NCBI RefSeq assembly: GCF_001593955.1
Contig: NZ_LTAZ01000017.1
Coordinates: 1-64,000, forward strand
DNA from: Halalkalicoccus paucihalophilus
GTDB lineage: Archaea > Halobacteriota > Halobacteria > Halobacteriales > Halalkalicoccaceae
Reading direction: 5' to 3'
Length of the DNA: 64,000 bases
Each line of letters begins with the position of its first letter. The first letter of the stretch is position 1. Both the position numbers and the translations under genes were made by a program. The notes under the pieces are model-generated. The model ran no database searches. It saw only the letters and a program-made list of their open reading frames with translations, and had not been told where the DNA came from. Positions 16,620 to 26,409 of the stretch are shown piece by piece.

Positions 16620-18857
16620 ATGGATGACCACACTCACGAATCAAACGAGGATCACTCCGATGACGATACCGGGATCGGTGACGAGTCATCAAAACAGAAC
16701 CAGCGACGTACAGAACCGCAGACCGAGCAATCACTTCTTGAAGACGAGGCCGATTCTGAACAAGCTCGCGAGGAAATACACGCCAAACAAGAACGGGAGT
16801 ATCACGGCGAACACGAAGGAGAACACGATGGGCACGGCGGGATGCACGAGGGCCACGAGCAGATGTTCCGCCGGCGATTTTTCATCTCGACACTCCTCTC
16901 GATTCCCGTTCTTCTCTATAGCGAGATGCTCCAGGAGTGGCTTGGTTTCTCGGTCCCGGTGTTCCCGGGGAGTGAATGGATCAACCCAGTCTTCGCGGTG
17001 ATCGTCTTCGCGTACGGTGGCGTCCCATTCTTGCAGATGGCCGTTCCAGAACTCAAGGACCGCTCGCCAGGGATGATGACGCTCATTTCGATGGCGATCA
17101 CTGTTGCATTCGTCTACAGTTTGGCGAGTGTCGTCTTTCCAACAACCTCGGCGTTCTTCTGGGAGCTCGTAACGCTCATCGATATCATGCTGCTGGGTCA
17201 CTGGATTGAGATGCGCAGTGTTCGTCGGGCCTCGAGTGCACTTGACGAACTGGCGAAGCTCATGCCCGATACAGCTGAGCGCATCACGGATGAGGGCGAG
17301 ACTGAAGAGATCCCTGTGAGCGAACTGTCGGAAGGGGATCTCGTTCTCGTCCGTCCGGGTGCAAGCGTCCCCGCTGATGGCGTCGTCGAATCGGGCGATT
17401 CCGATGTAAATGAATCGATGATTACGGGTGAATCCAAACCCGTTTCCAAAAAGCCCGGTGACGAGGTGATCGGAGGCACAATCAACGGTGACGGCAGCCT
17501 TCGGGTCCAAATCAGCGCAACGGGCGAGGAGACAACGCTCGCGGGCATCATGCGTCTCGTCGAGGAAGCCCAGGGAAGTAAATCGAAGACACAGGTGCTC
17601 GCTGACCGGGCCGCCGGGTGGCTGTTCTATGTCGCTCTCGGCGCAGCGGTCGTGACCGCTATCGCGTGGACTGTCGCAGTCTCGTTCAACGCGACGGTCA
17701 TTGAGCGAGTCGTAACGGTGCTGGTGATTGCCTGTCCACACGCACTCGGGCTTGCAATTCCACTGGTCGTCGCGATCAACACGTCCCTCGCCGCACGCAA
17801 CGGGATGCTTATCAGGGATCGCATCGCCATGGAACAAGCACGGGAACTCGATACGATTATCTTCGATAAGACAGGGACGCTCACGAAAGGCGAGCAAGGC
17901 GTCGTCGACGTCATAACTGTCGAAGACATCGACGAGGATGAAGTAGTGTCACTCGCCGCAGCCGTTGAGGGTGACTCGGAACACATGATCGCCCAGGCGA
18001 TGCGCGAGACTGCAGCTGACCGGGAGCTCCAGTCACCGAATGCCCAGAATTTCGAGGCGCTCAAGGGTCGTGGAGTACGTGCGACTGTCGACGGAGAAAC
18101 GATTCATGTCGGTGGACCGAATCTTCTTACGCATCTCGATACGGACGTTCCTTCTGAGCTAACAGCGTTCGCAGAACGGGCTGGAGAAAACGCACAGACA
18201 GTTATCTACTTACTGCGTGACGAGAGACCAATCGCTGCGTTCGCGCTTGCCGACGTCGTTCGCGATGAGAGCTACCACGTCGTCAATGCGCTCCACGAAC
18301 TTGATATCGAGGTCGCGATGCTGACCGGCGACAGCGAAGATGTCGCCCATGCGGTTGCCGCCGATCTCGGTATTGATACGGTCTTCGCCGAGGTGCTGCC
18401 CGAGGATAAAGACAAGAAGGTGACCGAACTCCAGAATCAGGGAAAGCTGGTGGCGATGGTTGGCGACGGCGTCAACGATGCACCTGCACTGACGCGAGCC
18501 GACATTGGGATCGCGATTGGAAGCGGGACGGACGTTGCGGTCCAGTCGGCGGACATCATCCTCGTCCAGAACAATCCGATGGACGTCGTTCGTCTCGTGA
18601 AGTTGAGCAAGGCGAGTTATCGCAAAATGAAGGAGAATCTCGTCTGGGCGGCCGGCTACAACGTGTTCGCGATCCCGCTTGCAGCGGGTGTGCTTGCCCC
18701 GATTGGCATCCTTCTCTCACCTGCAGTTGGTGCCTTGCTCATGTCGCTCTCGACGGTGATCGTCGCGATCAATGCACAATTTCTCCGCCGTGTCGATCTC
18801 ACGGTTCCGAATTTGCCGGGAGTGTCTGCACCGGAGGAGGCGAAACCGGCGCACTGA
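16620..18857 (+). CDS. copB: Copper-exporting P1B-type ATPase with CPH motif (CopB-like)
   Basis: A 745-residue P-type ATPase. The N-terminus is a His-rich, acidic metal-binding tail ([19 protein letters not shown]) and not a CxxC domain. Other features: TGES (about 267), CPH in the sixth transmembrane helix ([12 protein letters not shown], about 369), the phosphorylated Asp in [10 protein letters not shown] (about 415), an HP-like segment, and the hinge [20 protein letters not shown] (about 613). CPH plus a His-rich tail defines the P1B-3 (CopB) group, associated with Cu(II) and also Cu(I) or Ag export. It is the first intact gene of the metal island, about 150 bp after a TATA-containing spacer. 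Confidence 0.92.
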   Translation: MDDHTHESNEDHSDDDTGIGDESSKQNQRRTEPQTEQSLLEDEADSEQAREEIHAKQEREYHGEHEGEHDGHGGMHEGHEQMFRRRFFISTLLSIPVLLYSEMLQEWLGFSVPVFPGSEWINPVFAVIVFAYGGVPFLQMAVPELKDRSPGMMTLISMAITVAFVYSLASVVFPTTSAFFWELVTLIDIMLLGHWIEMRSVRRASSALDELAKLMPDTAERITDEGETEEIPVSELSEGDLVLVRPGASVPADGVVESGDSDVNESMITGESKPVSKKPGDEVIGGTINGDGSLRVQISATGEETTLAGIMRLVEEAQGSKSKTQVLADRAAGWLFYVALGAAVVTAIAWTVAVSFNATVIERVVTVLVIACPHALGLAIPLVVAINTSLAARNGMLIRDRIAMEQARELDTIIFDKTGTLTKGEQGVVDVITVEDIDEDEVVSLAAAVEGDSEHMIAQAMRETAADRELQSPNAQNFEALKGRGVRATVDGETIHVGGPNLLTHLDTDVPSELTAFAERAGENAQTVIYLLRDERPIAAFALADVVRDESYHVVNALHELDIEVAMLTGDSEDVAHAVAADLGIDTVFAEVLPEDKDKKVTELQNQGKLVAMVGDGVNDAPALTRADIGIAIGSGTDVAVQSADIILVQNNPMDVVRLVKLSKASYRKMKENLVWAAGYNVFAIPLAAGVLAPIGILLSPAVGALLMSLSTVIVAINAQFLRRVDLTVPNLPGVSAPEEAKPAH

Positions 18858-19065
18858 CGCGCTCTTCGTTACTTCTGTATCGTATTATGCGGGCACCCTC
18901 GATTCAATATGATAGCAAGTGTGCCAGTGAACCAACCAGATTCTAGGAGTGTCAACGACAAAGTCGAACGTCACTTCGTATCTGTGTCCGCAAACGACGA
19001 CAGTGTCCTTGAGATCGATTCTAAGGGTGTTTTACAGATAGCGTCAAGATACTCGTCAGATACTC

Positions 19066-19347
19066 TCAGCGATCGATCTCAATATCGAAGGATGAGGTGA
19101 TCAGGTTTCCGTCTGGTTTCGCTTGCAGGAATAGACGGTACCGTCCTGGTGTCGGAAATTGGGCACCGAACTCAACACGGCCACTTTCTGGATCGGTCTC
19201 TTCAGGATGGATATGGAGATACGCGAGATCACCGTCTCGAAGTGCAACAAGATGGCCGAATGCCCCAAGATAGCTCCCAGAAAAACGTCTCGCCGATACC
19301 AAGGAAGAAAGCAGCAATGCTGTAGACAAAGGCCACAGTGATTGCAA
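19066..19347 (-). pseudogene. C-terminal fragment of a periplasmic-type metal-associated domain
   Basis: The segment GAFGHLVALRDGDLAYLHIH, EETDPESGRVEFGAQFPTPG and RYRLFLQAKPDGN is a beta-sandwich C-terminal domain often found in haloarchaeal proteins beside heavy-metal genes. Only about 70 residues of it remain. Upstream the frame runs into out-of-frame CopB-like DNA, so this is the downstream half of a deletion junction at about 19270. The original full protein is not identifiable. Confidence 0.55.
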
Positions 19348-19817
19348 GCGAAACCAGCATCATTATCCCTGGTTCCCGATTGCGCGCTTCGGTCGTGGCC
19401 ATCCTTAGGAACGGTACACCACCGTACACCAAGACGACAATACCGAAGACCGGAGCAATGAATTCACTACCAGGCATCGTCGGGGCAGTAAAACCGAGAA
19501 GGTCCTGAATAAATGGACTGTAAATTAGTACTGGAATTGCGAGGACAAAGCAGATCACAAACCGACGTTTGAACATCTCCTCGTGATCGCTGTGATCGAC
19601 ATGTGCTGTGTGATCTGCTTCTTGCCGACCGTGATCGTATGTGGCAGCAGGCGTATCGGCAGGCCCGTCGTTTCCCTTGTGTTTATTGTAATTCTCAGAA
19701 CTACTTCCAGTGTCCTCTAACCCACATAGGCGACAGCAGAAACAGTGCTTGTCCGTCGGCCTTTCCCTTTTTCTCTGTAGGTTGATGATGGCTGTGTGGC
19801 CGATGATTCTCTGGCAT
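19229..19817 (-). pseudogene. N-terminal remnant of second CopB-like ATPase
   Basis: On the minus strand a His-rich leader (MPENHRPHSHHQPTEKK from 19817; after a frameshift HGRQEADHTAHVDHSDHEEM) leads into MFKRRFVICFVLAIPVLIYS, GSEFIAPVFGIVVLVYGGVP and FFWELSWG. These are the first transmembrane helices of a P1B-3 ATPase closely resembling residues 80-185 of the intact CopB at 16620. The sequence then breaks off, so TGES, CPH and the catalytic domains are absent. A deletion fused it to the fragment at 19066-19270. Non-functional. Confidence 0.75.
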
Positions 19818-19822
19818 TCTAT

Positions 19823-20179
19823 CTACTCGGTTTTTCGTCTGGTGAGACGTTCGCGCCGTTGGTCGAATTCTTCATCTGAAAGATCACCACGAGCGTATGC
19901 AATTCGGAGTTCTTCAAGAGCAGCATCAGGTGCTTGCTCCGTGGTTCGAACAACTGCCTTGTATGTCAAATAGCCACCACCGAGAATGAGAACAAGAAAT
20001 CCGAGCCACATCAGAACTCCAATCCATCCCATCCCACCAGTATCAGTCCAGAGACCCATGTGCCCCCAGCCAGCCATCCCCATCAGCGGGATGAACAGCA
20101 TCATCATTACAAGCGGTACTAGTAATACCGCAACAATGATAATCAATAGCGTTCGGAACAGTGTATCAGTGGTTCCCAT
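19823..20179 (-). CDS. SHOCT-domain membrane protein
   Basis: A 118-residue protein with two hydrophobic helices (about 8-36 and 48-72) and a C-terminal SHOCT motif: AALEELRIAYARGDLSDEEF, DQRRERL. SHOCT segments act as oligomerisation or tethering modules and are common in small membrane proteins of metal-resistance islands. Its end is only 6 bp from the start of the broken CopB leader, so both were probably one operon with DUF305 further upstream. Function otherwise unknown. Confidence 0.8.
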   Translation of the reverse strand: MGTTDTLFRTLLIIIVAVLLVPLVMMMLFIPLMGMAGWGHMGLWTDTGGMGWIGVLMWLGFLVLILGGGYLTYKAVVRTTEQAPDAALEELRIAYARGDLSDEEFDQRRERLTRRKTE

Positions 20180-20285
20180 GTATACGAGTCAATTGATTAA
20201 CTAAAAACGTTTACCCTCGATAGACCGCACTGTAGAAGGCGTATTGATGGCTCAGGCATGCATTAGCAGGGGTCTCTTGATTCGA

Positions 20286-20966
20286 TCAGCAACCCCATTC
20301 AGTGAGCCAGCTCTTCATCATTGTGATCTCGGCTTCTTGGACTTCGATGACATCCTCAGCAACTTCGAGTACACGGTCTGCCTGGCCGTCTGCTAGAGCG
20401 TCTTCTGCCATGATAATCGCACTTTCATGGTGATGAATCATGTGTTCGACGAACAGACAGTCGAACGCTTGACCCTCAAGACAGCGAAGCTCCTGCATTT
20501 CATCCGGAGTCATCATTCCATCCATATCGTGATGATCCATTTCATGGTCATGGGAATCAGCATCCGCCTCCTCGAGCCACTCGTGCATCATCTCGATTTC
20601 TCTCTCTTGGACATCGATGATTTCGGGACCAAGATCGCATAGCTCCTGACGACTCGTACGACCAGAAATGAGCTCAGCCATTTCAATCGCTTGCTCGTGG
20701 TGGGGGATCATCATCTGCATGAATTCTACGTCGGCGTGATTGAACTCGCCGTTGTACTCCGTGTCATGTCCGTGATGATCCTCTTCGTCATGATCGTGAT
20801 CACCAGAATGGTCGTGGTCGTCGTGATCATGCCTACCGTCCTCGTTGTTATCATGGCCGTGTTCATGCTCATCGCTATCATCTGCAGCGCTATATCCCGC
20901 AAAACCGATAGCGCTGGTCGCACCGATCAAGTACAGAAATCGACGTCGATTTGTGGACTGTGTCAT
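20286..20966 (-). CDS. Exported His-rich DUF305 protein (putative copper binding)
   Basis: A 226-residue protein. The Tat signal is NRRRFLYLIGATSAIGFAGY. A His/Asp-rich linker (residues 30-70) is likely to bind metal. Two DUF305 repeats follow: FMQMMIPHHEQAIEMAELI at about 82 and FVEHMIHHHESAIIMAEDAL near 170, each with paired His/Met ligands in a helix. DUF305 proteins occur with copper resistance genes and are thought to sequester metal outside the cell membrane. The upstream region (20970-21080) is AT-rich. It is divergent from the membrane-bound winged-helix gene at 21242. Confidence 0.88.
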   Translation of the reverse strand: MTQSTNRRRFLYLIGATSAIGFAGYSAADDSDEHEHGHDNNEDGRHDHDDHDHSGDHDHDEEDHHGHDTEYNGEFNHADVEFMQMMIPHHEQAIEMAELISGRTSRQELCDLGPEIIDVQEREIEMMHEWLEEADADSHDHEMDHHDMDGMMTPDEMQELRCLEGQAFDCLFVEHMIHHHESAIIMAEDALADGQADRVLEVAEDVIEVQEAEITMMKSWLTEWGC

Positions 20967-21241
20967 TATTACTCACTCTTATAAGTCGAGAGTAGTGCTC
21001 GTGTGAAATTGCGCCCTCTCTCGACAGATAATCCTTGATTCGCAGGTATATTACTATAACGAATAAAACATTTACGGTTAAATAATGATGTGGAATTGTC
21101 GGCCAATACAGTGTCCTCACGTATTAGTGAGATTGTAGAGATTACGGGTATGGCAGCCGTTAATCGCAAAATTAGCCAGGGATGCTACGGTGTGGGCTCT
21201 GCGCCAGTATGGTTATGTGATGATAACTCCAGAGGGGAATC

Positions 21242-21973
21242 ATGGTCGCCGCTGCGGTTCAATCGTTGAGTATCCCGTTTGCAGCTGTCGCTGGAAGTGG
21301 TGCAAGTCTCTCTGCGTTCTTATTTTGGCGTGTCTTTCGCTACTCACCACTCGGGCGCGCTATTGCAGCCGTTGCAGTCATTATGGGAATTGTCACGGCC
21401 TACCACGCAGCGTTGCTCGTGGCTCCGGAAGCGACATCCCTCACGGCTGTTAGTGCAGTCAAATACGTTGCATTGGCCGGTGTTCTTGCCTTACTTGGTA
21501 AGATTCAGCTTCAATCGACTGTTCCGCTTCGAGAATATGATTATTACCTGCTAGTCGCCGTCCTCGGACCCGGTATTTTTGTTGCCGGTGGAATTATCGC
21601 CGAGGTTGTTGCACCGGCAGTCGTTCACTGGATCCATGGAAGTGGAGCAGCTTTGGTAATACTCAGTTTGTATCGACTTCCAGCTGCAACCGCGCGCTCC
21701 TCGGGCTGGATTGATATTTTAGTGCGACATCCACAACGAGTTCGGGCACAGGAAGACTGGATGAGTCCTGTGGATGATCGGATTCTTGAGGTTTGTTCTA
21801 GGGCCGATCTCGTCCTCACACCCTCTATCATCGCGTATAATATTGAGTATAGTCGTGAAGAGATCAATCGTCGATTGAGTGAGCTAGAGCGCCATGATTT
21901 TGTTGAGCGGGTTGATCGTGGCAAATACCGGATTACCAATAAAGGGTACCAGTATCTCACTCATCCACTATAA
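21242..21973 (+). CDS. Membrane protein with C-terminal winged-helix domain
   Basis: A 243-residue protein. Residues 5-150 contain about four or five hydrophobic segments (for example YVALAGVLALLGKIQL and YYLLVAVLGPGIFVAGGIIA). Residues 175-240 form a winged helix: SPVDDRILEVCSRADLVLTP, EEINRRLSELERHDFVERVD, RGKYRITNKGYQYL. This is a known haloarchaeal layout for a membrane-tethered transcription factor, which suggests sensing at the membrane. It is divergent from the DUF305 gene and lies in the metal island, so metal sensing is possible but not shown. Confidence 0.75.
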   Translation: MVAAAVQSLSIPFAAVAGSGASLSAFLFWRVFRYSPLGRAIAAVAVIMGIVTAYHAALLVAPEATSLTAVSAVKYVALAGVLALLGKIQLQSTVPLREYDYYLLVAVLGPGIFVAGGIIAEVVAPAVVHWIHGSGAALVILSLYRLPAATARSSGWIDILVRHPQRVRAQEDWMSPVDDRILEVCSRADLVLTPSIIAYNIEYSREEINRRLSELERHDFVERVDRGKYRITNKGYQYLTHPL

Positions 21974-22014
21974 GCAGGCCAAATAGTAACTTCGTATGGC
22001 CTGTAGAGTAGTTC

Positions 22015-22281
22015 ATGGTATCTGACTCGGATGAAGTGCGCGTATGGCTTGTTGAGCGTGGATACAACAATCGAAATCTCATCATTCTCAAGTACGCAAC
22101 GCCCAGCGGCGATCAAGTCTTCCGGAGGGAGGTAGCGTCGCAAGCTCTAGGTACGGTAACTGCTGCAAAGGACGTCTCTTTTGACAATCTTGGACTCGTC
22201 GACGAACCCGATGTGCAGGAGCGATACGCTGCCGAAGTCGCACGAATGAAAGAAAAGCACGAGCCAGAGGATCCGGTATAG
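22015..22281 (+). CDS. Conserved small protein, paralogue of 43220 gene
   Basis: An 88-residue soluble protein (VRVWLVERGYNNRNLIILKY ... RYAAEVARMKEKHEPEDPV). A paralogue at 43220-43501 shares VWLVER at the N-terminus, the LI-x-L-x-YAT strand and the C-terminal EATRMANVHDPDDP motif. I do not recognise a characterised family. Two copies with a conserved tail on one replicon support a real gene. The start ATG at 22015 lies about 40 bp after the upstream gene's stop. Confidence 0.65.
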   Translation: MVSDSDEVRVWLVERGYNNRNLIILKYATPSGDQVFRREVASQALGTVTAAKDVSFDNLGLVDEPDVQERYAAEVARMKEKHEPEDPV

Positions 22282-22719
22282 TCTCGACTAGCAAAAATCA
22301 GAGTCGTATCTTTGCTAGTTCCAGAAGAGGCCTCGCAAATCATAACCAATAGTTGGTAATTGGTTTACCGACAGGTCTCGCCGCTGATCGCGAACCATAG
22401 AGTGCAGTTGACTGCGCTGTTCAGGTGCTCCCGTAGGTGACGATCATATCTTGACAATTGATTCCACTATGGATTGCGTTGGTCACGGTTCGAACCTCTC
22501 CTGAAGAAGTAGATGTAGCGTCTGAACCTGGGATTTGAGGTCTGGCATGTGGTTGGATGAGTGGAGGGCTCAATGGTGATGATATTCACTTATGATTAAT
22601 CAAAAATGGATTGCGCTATTGCCGTATCAGCTGTATTCCGCAGATACGGCGCTGGTATCCCGAGAATATCATTCTATAAAATTTATATTGATACATAGAA
22701 GCATCTACTAGCCGTTGTG
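22282..22719. other. Spacer with decayed copies of 61-kb cassette pieces
   Basis: 22534-22566 resembles 60975-61007 (GTCTGGCATG, then GTTGGATGA), which contains the start of a microprotein gene; here the minus frame gives only a 21-residue product (22483-22548, MPDLKSQVQTL). 22590-22685 resembles 61721-61815 (AATCAAAA, GCTGTATTCCGCAGA, then TATAAA). Both look like degraded pieces of a shared element. Confidence 0.5.
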
Positions 22720-23382
22720 TTAGGAATTGGCCAGATGTTGATCGAAGAATTCGGTCAGCTTGTCCACGGCTGGGGCGATGTACTCGTCCCTGTCGTAGAG
22801 GTCGACGTGCGTCGCGCCTTCGATCGTGAAGAGCTCGGCGTTCTGACCCGCCTGCTCGATCGCGTCCTCGCTGTAGGGTAGCGAGGATGCCTCGGTGCCA
22901 GCGACTATTAGCAGGGGCCGCGGAGCGATCTTGTCGACGTCGGCGTACGGGTCGAATTGGTCGAGCAGATCGGCGCTGCGAGCCACCCACTCGTTAGTCG
23001 CACGGGGGTGTCGGCCACGGGGCGTTTTGTAGTAATCGACGAGCTCGCGGATGGTCGCAGGAGTCGAGTCGTCGACCTCGTCCTGATCTAGCAGCGCACT
23101 GATCAGTTCGGACGGGAAGCCAACGGCCTCCTGAGTACACAACTCTCCTACCTGCTCGACCATCTCCTGGAATGCCTCGGGGTCGGGACTTCGGAACCAG
23201 TCTGGCACGTCCGCTGCGCTGACGGTTGCCACAGCCTTCATTCGATGGTCGGCCTGTGCGGCGAACGGGACATAGCCGCCCGATCCGCAGATGCCGAGCA
23301 CGCCGATCCGCTCGGGATCGAACTCCTCGCGGGTCGTCAGATTCGTTCTCCGTTCGCCCTCGCTCCCACTAGTTAGTATCAC
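22720..23382 (-). pseudogene. Alpha/beta hydrolase missing its N-terminus
   Basis: Residues 24-45 hold GVLGICGSGGYVPFAAQAD, where Ser in GxSGG would be the nucleophile. An Asp near 172-176 and His in GATHVDLYDRDEYI complete a plausible triad. Intact dienelactone-hydrolase or YcjY-like proteins have 60-100 further residues, including the first beta strands and the oxyanion loop, before the nucleophile; here they are absent and the called start reads into unlike sequence. So the gene is probably 5'-truncated at about 23350. High GC compared with the AT-rich DNA around it. Confidence 0.65.
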
Positions 23383-23449
23383 AGAGACACTGCAAGCTGA
23401 TGAAGTAGAATGCGTTCACGCACTCTGTCTTCACTCGGACGTTCGGACG

Positions 23450-23618
23450 TTTACTGTGCCGATACGGTTCCCCCGCCCTGCCAAACGCGGAGAGCTACCC
23501 GGTGCATCGGCGTGAACTACCCCGGGGGACAAGCCCCGAGGCACTCTCGCTGTGTTTTCGGTAGAATCCTATCGACCGATGTCAACGGAACTTCGCTCGC
23601 ATCCTCCAGCGAATTGAG
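23450..23618. mobile_element. Possible remnant end of an IS200/IS605-like element
   Basis: Non-coding, GC-rich DNA with the inverted pair CCCCGGGGGACAAGCCCCGAGG. This resembles the end region of haloarchaeal TnpB-encoding elements as I remember them. No transposase coding remains. It abuts and apparently truncates the ribbon-helix-helix gene at 23619. Assigned from memory of the pattern; a search is needed. Confidence 0.35.
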
Positions 23619-23708
23619 TTAATCCCGGATGACTTCGGCACGACTCCGATTCGAATCCTCGGCAATTCGGTCCAATTCCTTGTTGAGCCGCACGGTGATC
23701 TGTTTCAT
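23619..23708 (-). pseudogene. Truncated ribbon-helix-helix protein
   Basis: The 29-residue frame MKQITVRLNKELDRIAEDSN, RSRAEVIRD is the N-terminal two-thirds of a CopG-type ribbon-helix-helix domain; intact versions continue for about 15 residues (second helix). The stop TAA at 23619-23621 lies at the junction with the IS-like remnant, so the gene was probably cut there. Confidence 0.6.
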
Positions 23709-23769
23709 GTCGTACGCCTTCAGATAGAATTACGTCAGACACTCATCGGGTGGGAAAGGTGTGTCAAAA

Positions 23770-23816
23770 CCTTGGGCAACCGATCGCCTTTCACAAGGCC
23801 ACGATGTTGCCCAAGG
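23770..23816. repeat. Dispersed inverted repeat, copy 4 (compensated arms)
   Basis: CCTTGGGCAAC and GTTGCCCAAGG. Compared with the consensus CCTTGTGCAAC/GTTGCACAAGG, the same position is changed in both arms (T to G and A to C), so pairing is preserved. Confidence 0.8.
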
Positions 23817-24054
23817 TTGAGAAATGAGGGTCACGATCGTGGATTGAAGGTGAGTGAGCATGGCTCCCCATACTCGCCATGCCACTGATGTGGAATGCTT
23901 GAGAAACCTCGGTCAGCCAGCGATTCATCGCATATGGGGGGCCGACATCTACCGATTTGACCACCGTGATCAAAAATCTAAATCTATCGGAGATCGGTGA
24001 ACAATCCGTCCGCGTCGTCGGCGCGGGTCGCCTCCTGTCCTCGTGGCGCGCTAT

Positions 24055-24298
24055 TCCTCAAGCATCTTAATCTGGCCGTGAATCCAGTCCTTACCTTGTC
24101 GGCAGATTACGGCCTCACCAGGGTCAAGTTCCGGAGGTCGCCCTTCGCAAACTGATATTCTTCTTTTTCCTCACTCTCACTCGGCGTACGGTCGGATTCC
24201 GAGTTTCGAGTATATTGCTCGAAGGACGTCCCGACGGCCTCACGGAGATAATTCACGCTCTCCAAGTCGGCCGTCCAAAGCCGGATCACCGTGACCAT
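24055..24298 (-). pseudogene. Coupling protein C-terminal fragment, duplicate of 27.6 kb
   Basis: The frame from 24298 reads MVTVIRLWTADLESVNYLRE, AVGTSFEQYTRNSESDRT and EKEEYQFAKGDLRN, then shifts; another frame continues DPGEAVICRQGKDWIHGQIK up to a stop at about 24056. It aligns throughout with the C-terminal 90 residues of the coupling-protein remnant at 27560-27815. This is a second decayed copy of the gene's 3' end, so two related plasmids or modules were probably merged. Confidence 0.75.
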
Positions 24299-24442
24299 TG
24301 CTGATCACGATGAAGACGGTAGGAGTATCGGGGCTATATTTAATAGAAATATAGATCAGATGGTATTTTAATAATAGTATAAATCTAACATGTCTATCCA
24401 TAACGGAGTGGCAAGCACCCAGCATGGGAGACGGGAAGTCCA

Positions 24443-26356
24443 ATGAAGCACTCCGAATCGACCGATGCGAGAGAACAGACACGTGATCAAATAGTCGAAT
24501 CATCCCGCAGAAGATTATTGCAAGGCCTGGGTCTACTCGGCTCCGCTGCGCTCTTTAGTACCCCCGGCATGGCCGAAACGAGTTGCCCCTCAACTCAACA
24601 ACCGATTACGGCAACACAAAGTTCACCAGATCTCGAGCGGTTCGTCGATGAACTACCTCGCCCGAACGTGCTCGAGCCTACTGGGCGAAAAAAGGGCAAG
24701 CCACTCTATGAAGTTGAGATGCGCGAAGTAGAGCAACAACTCCACCGTGATCTCCCGGAAACGACGGTGTGGGGCTATGAAGGACAGTATCCCGGCCCGA
24801 CAATCGAAGCCAAACGTGGCGAAGATGTCTACGTGACGTGGAAGAATAAGCTTCCAACTGAGCACTTGCTTCCTGTTGATACGACGATCCATGGTGCTGA
24901 GCCAGATACTCCGGAAGTACGGACAACTACTCACCTCCACGGGGCGAACGTCGAACCCGAAAGCGACGGCCACCCCGAAGCATGGTTCACACGCGACTTC
25001 GAAGAGCGAGGTCCCTTCTTCGAGAAGAAAACGTACTGGTACGCCAATGAGCAACCAGCAACCGCTCTCTGGTATCACGACCATGCACTCGGAATTACCC
25101 GGTTGAACGTCTATGCAGGCCTCGCTGGCTTCTACTTCCTCCGTGGTAAGCACGAACGAAAGTTTGACCTTCCAAAGGACGACTACGAGATCCCACTTCT
25201 GTTCCAAGATCGGACCTTCAATGAGGATGGATCGCTCTTCTATCCCGAGGGTCCGGATGGTGCTGCGAATGACCTTCCCTCCCCGAGTATTGTCCCTGAG
25301 TTCTTTGGGGATACGTCAGTCGTCAACGGTAAAGCCTGGCCAAGGTTGACAGTTGAGCCACGAAAGTACCGGTTCCGCATGCTTAACGGCGCGAACAGCC
25401 GGTTCTACAACATTGAACTCTTCCAGTACGATGAGGAAACGGATGAGATCACAGGCGATGGACCGCCGATTATCCAGATCGGGAGTGATGGCGGATTCCT
25501 CGAGCAGCCTGTTACGATCGAGGACCGGCTGCTACTTGGACCGGCTATGCGTGCTGATACGATCGTTGACTTCTCTGACTATGAAGGCCAGACGCTGTTA
25601 GTGCACAACAACGCTCCGACACCGTTCACAGGCGCGTTCGATACGGAAGACGCACAACCACTACCGGAGGTCATGCTCATTGAAGTCACGGAACAGAAGA
25701 AAGATGATCATGATCGGCACCAGATACCCACTGAGCTGAAACAAGTGCCGGACTTGGAACAGTGCAAAATCAATCAAGAGCGAGATCTCACTCTTGCTGA
25801 AGGTCAAGACGAGTTTGGCCGTCTGAAGCTCTTGCTCGGAACCCAAGAGTCCCCGAATGGACTAGACTGGGATGCGCCGATTACAGAGAACCCAACGGTT
25901 GGAGATACGGAGATCTGGAATTTGGTTAATCTCACAGTGGACACTCATCCGATCCACCTTCACTTAGTCCAGTTCCAAGTCCTCGGCCGTCGTCCGTTTG
26001 ATGTTGACGCCTATCTCCAGGATGCAACAGCAGACGGCAACGAAGTGCAGGCAATCGAGAACTACTATACCGGCGAATCTCAGCCACCGGAAGAGAACGA
26101 AGAGGGCTGGAAAGACACGGTTTCGGCAAATCCGGGCGAGGTGACCAGAGTGATCGCTCACTTCGGCGAGTTTGACGGACTGTTCAAGGACTTTACTGGC
26201 GAGTATCCGTGGCACTGCCACATCCTCGAACACGAAGATCACGAGATGATGCGTCCATACGAAGTGCTGCCGCGCGACGGTAACGACGAAAAGAAGCACG
26301 AAGACGAACACCACACTACAAAGAAAAACGATACTGGAGGGAAGGACGAAGACTAA
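24443..26356 (+). CDS. Exported multicopper oxidase
   Basis: A 637-residue protein with Tat signal SSRRRLLQGLGLLGSAALFS and three cupredoxin domains. Copper ligands: HLHGAN (about 163), WYHDHALGITRLNVYAGLAG (about 210), HPIHLHLVQFQVLG (about 501) and WHCHILEHEDHEMM (about 590), the last holding the His-Cys-His type 1/type 3 ligands and the axial Met position. The layout matches CotA/laccase-like and CueO-like oxidases, which oxidise Cu(I), metals or phenols with O2. The His/Lys/Asp-rich tail may bind metal. It stands with CopB, DUF305 and ZIP genes, so a copper-tolerance role is the best guess. Confidence 0.93.
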   Translation: MKHSESTDAREQTRDQIVESSRRRLLQGLGLLGSAALFSTPGMAETSCPSTQQPITATQSSPDLERFVDELPRPNVLEPTGRKKGKPLYEVEMREVEQQLHRDLPETTVWGYEGQYPGPTIEAKRGEDVYVTWKNKLPTEHLLPVDTTIHGAEPDTPEVRTTTHLHGANVEPESDGHPEAWFTRDFEERGPFFEKKTYWYANEQPATALWYHDHALGITRLNVYAGLAGFYFLRGKHERKFDLPKDDYEIPLLFQDRTFNEDGSLFYPEGPDGAANDLPSPSIVPEFFGDTSVVNGKAWPRLTVEPRKYRFRMLNGANSRFYNIELFQYDEETDEITGDGPPIIQIGSDGGFLEQPVTIEDRLLLGPAMRADTIVDFSDYEGQTLLVHNNAPTPFTGAFDTEDAQPLPEVMLIEVTEQKKDDHDRHQIPTELKQVPDLEQCKINQERDLTLAEGQDEFGRLKLLLGTQESPNGLDWDAPITENPTVGDTEIWNLVNLTVDTHPIHLHLVQFQVLGRRPFDVDAYLQDATADGNEVQAIENYYTGESQPPEENEEGWKDTVSANPGEVTRVIAHFGEFDGLFKDFTGEYPWHCHILEHEDHEMMRPYEVLPRDGNDEKKHEDEHHTTKKNDTGGKDED

Positions 26357-26409
26357 ACGTAGCCAGTCGAAAACAGCGCGAAAAGTAGTATCGCGCCAGA
26401 CATACTGAT

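Noticed and set aside
16731..17897. 388-residue minus-strand ORF inside the copper ATPase gene
   Set aside because: A shadow frame rich in Cys, Arg and His, arising from GC-rich codons of the opposite gene.
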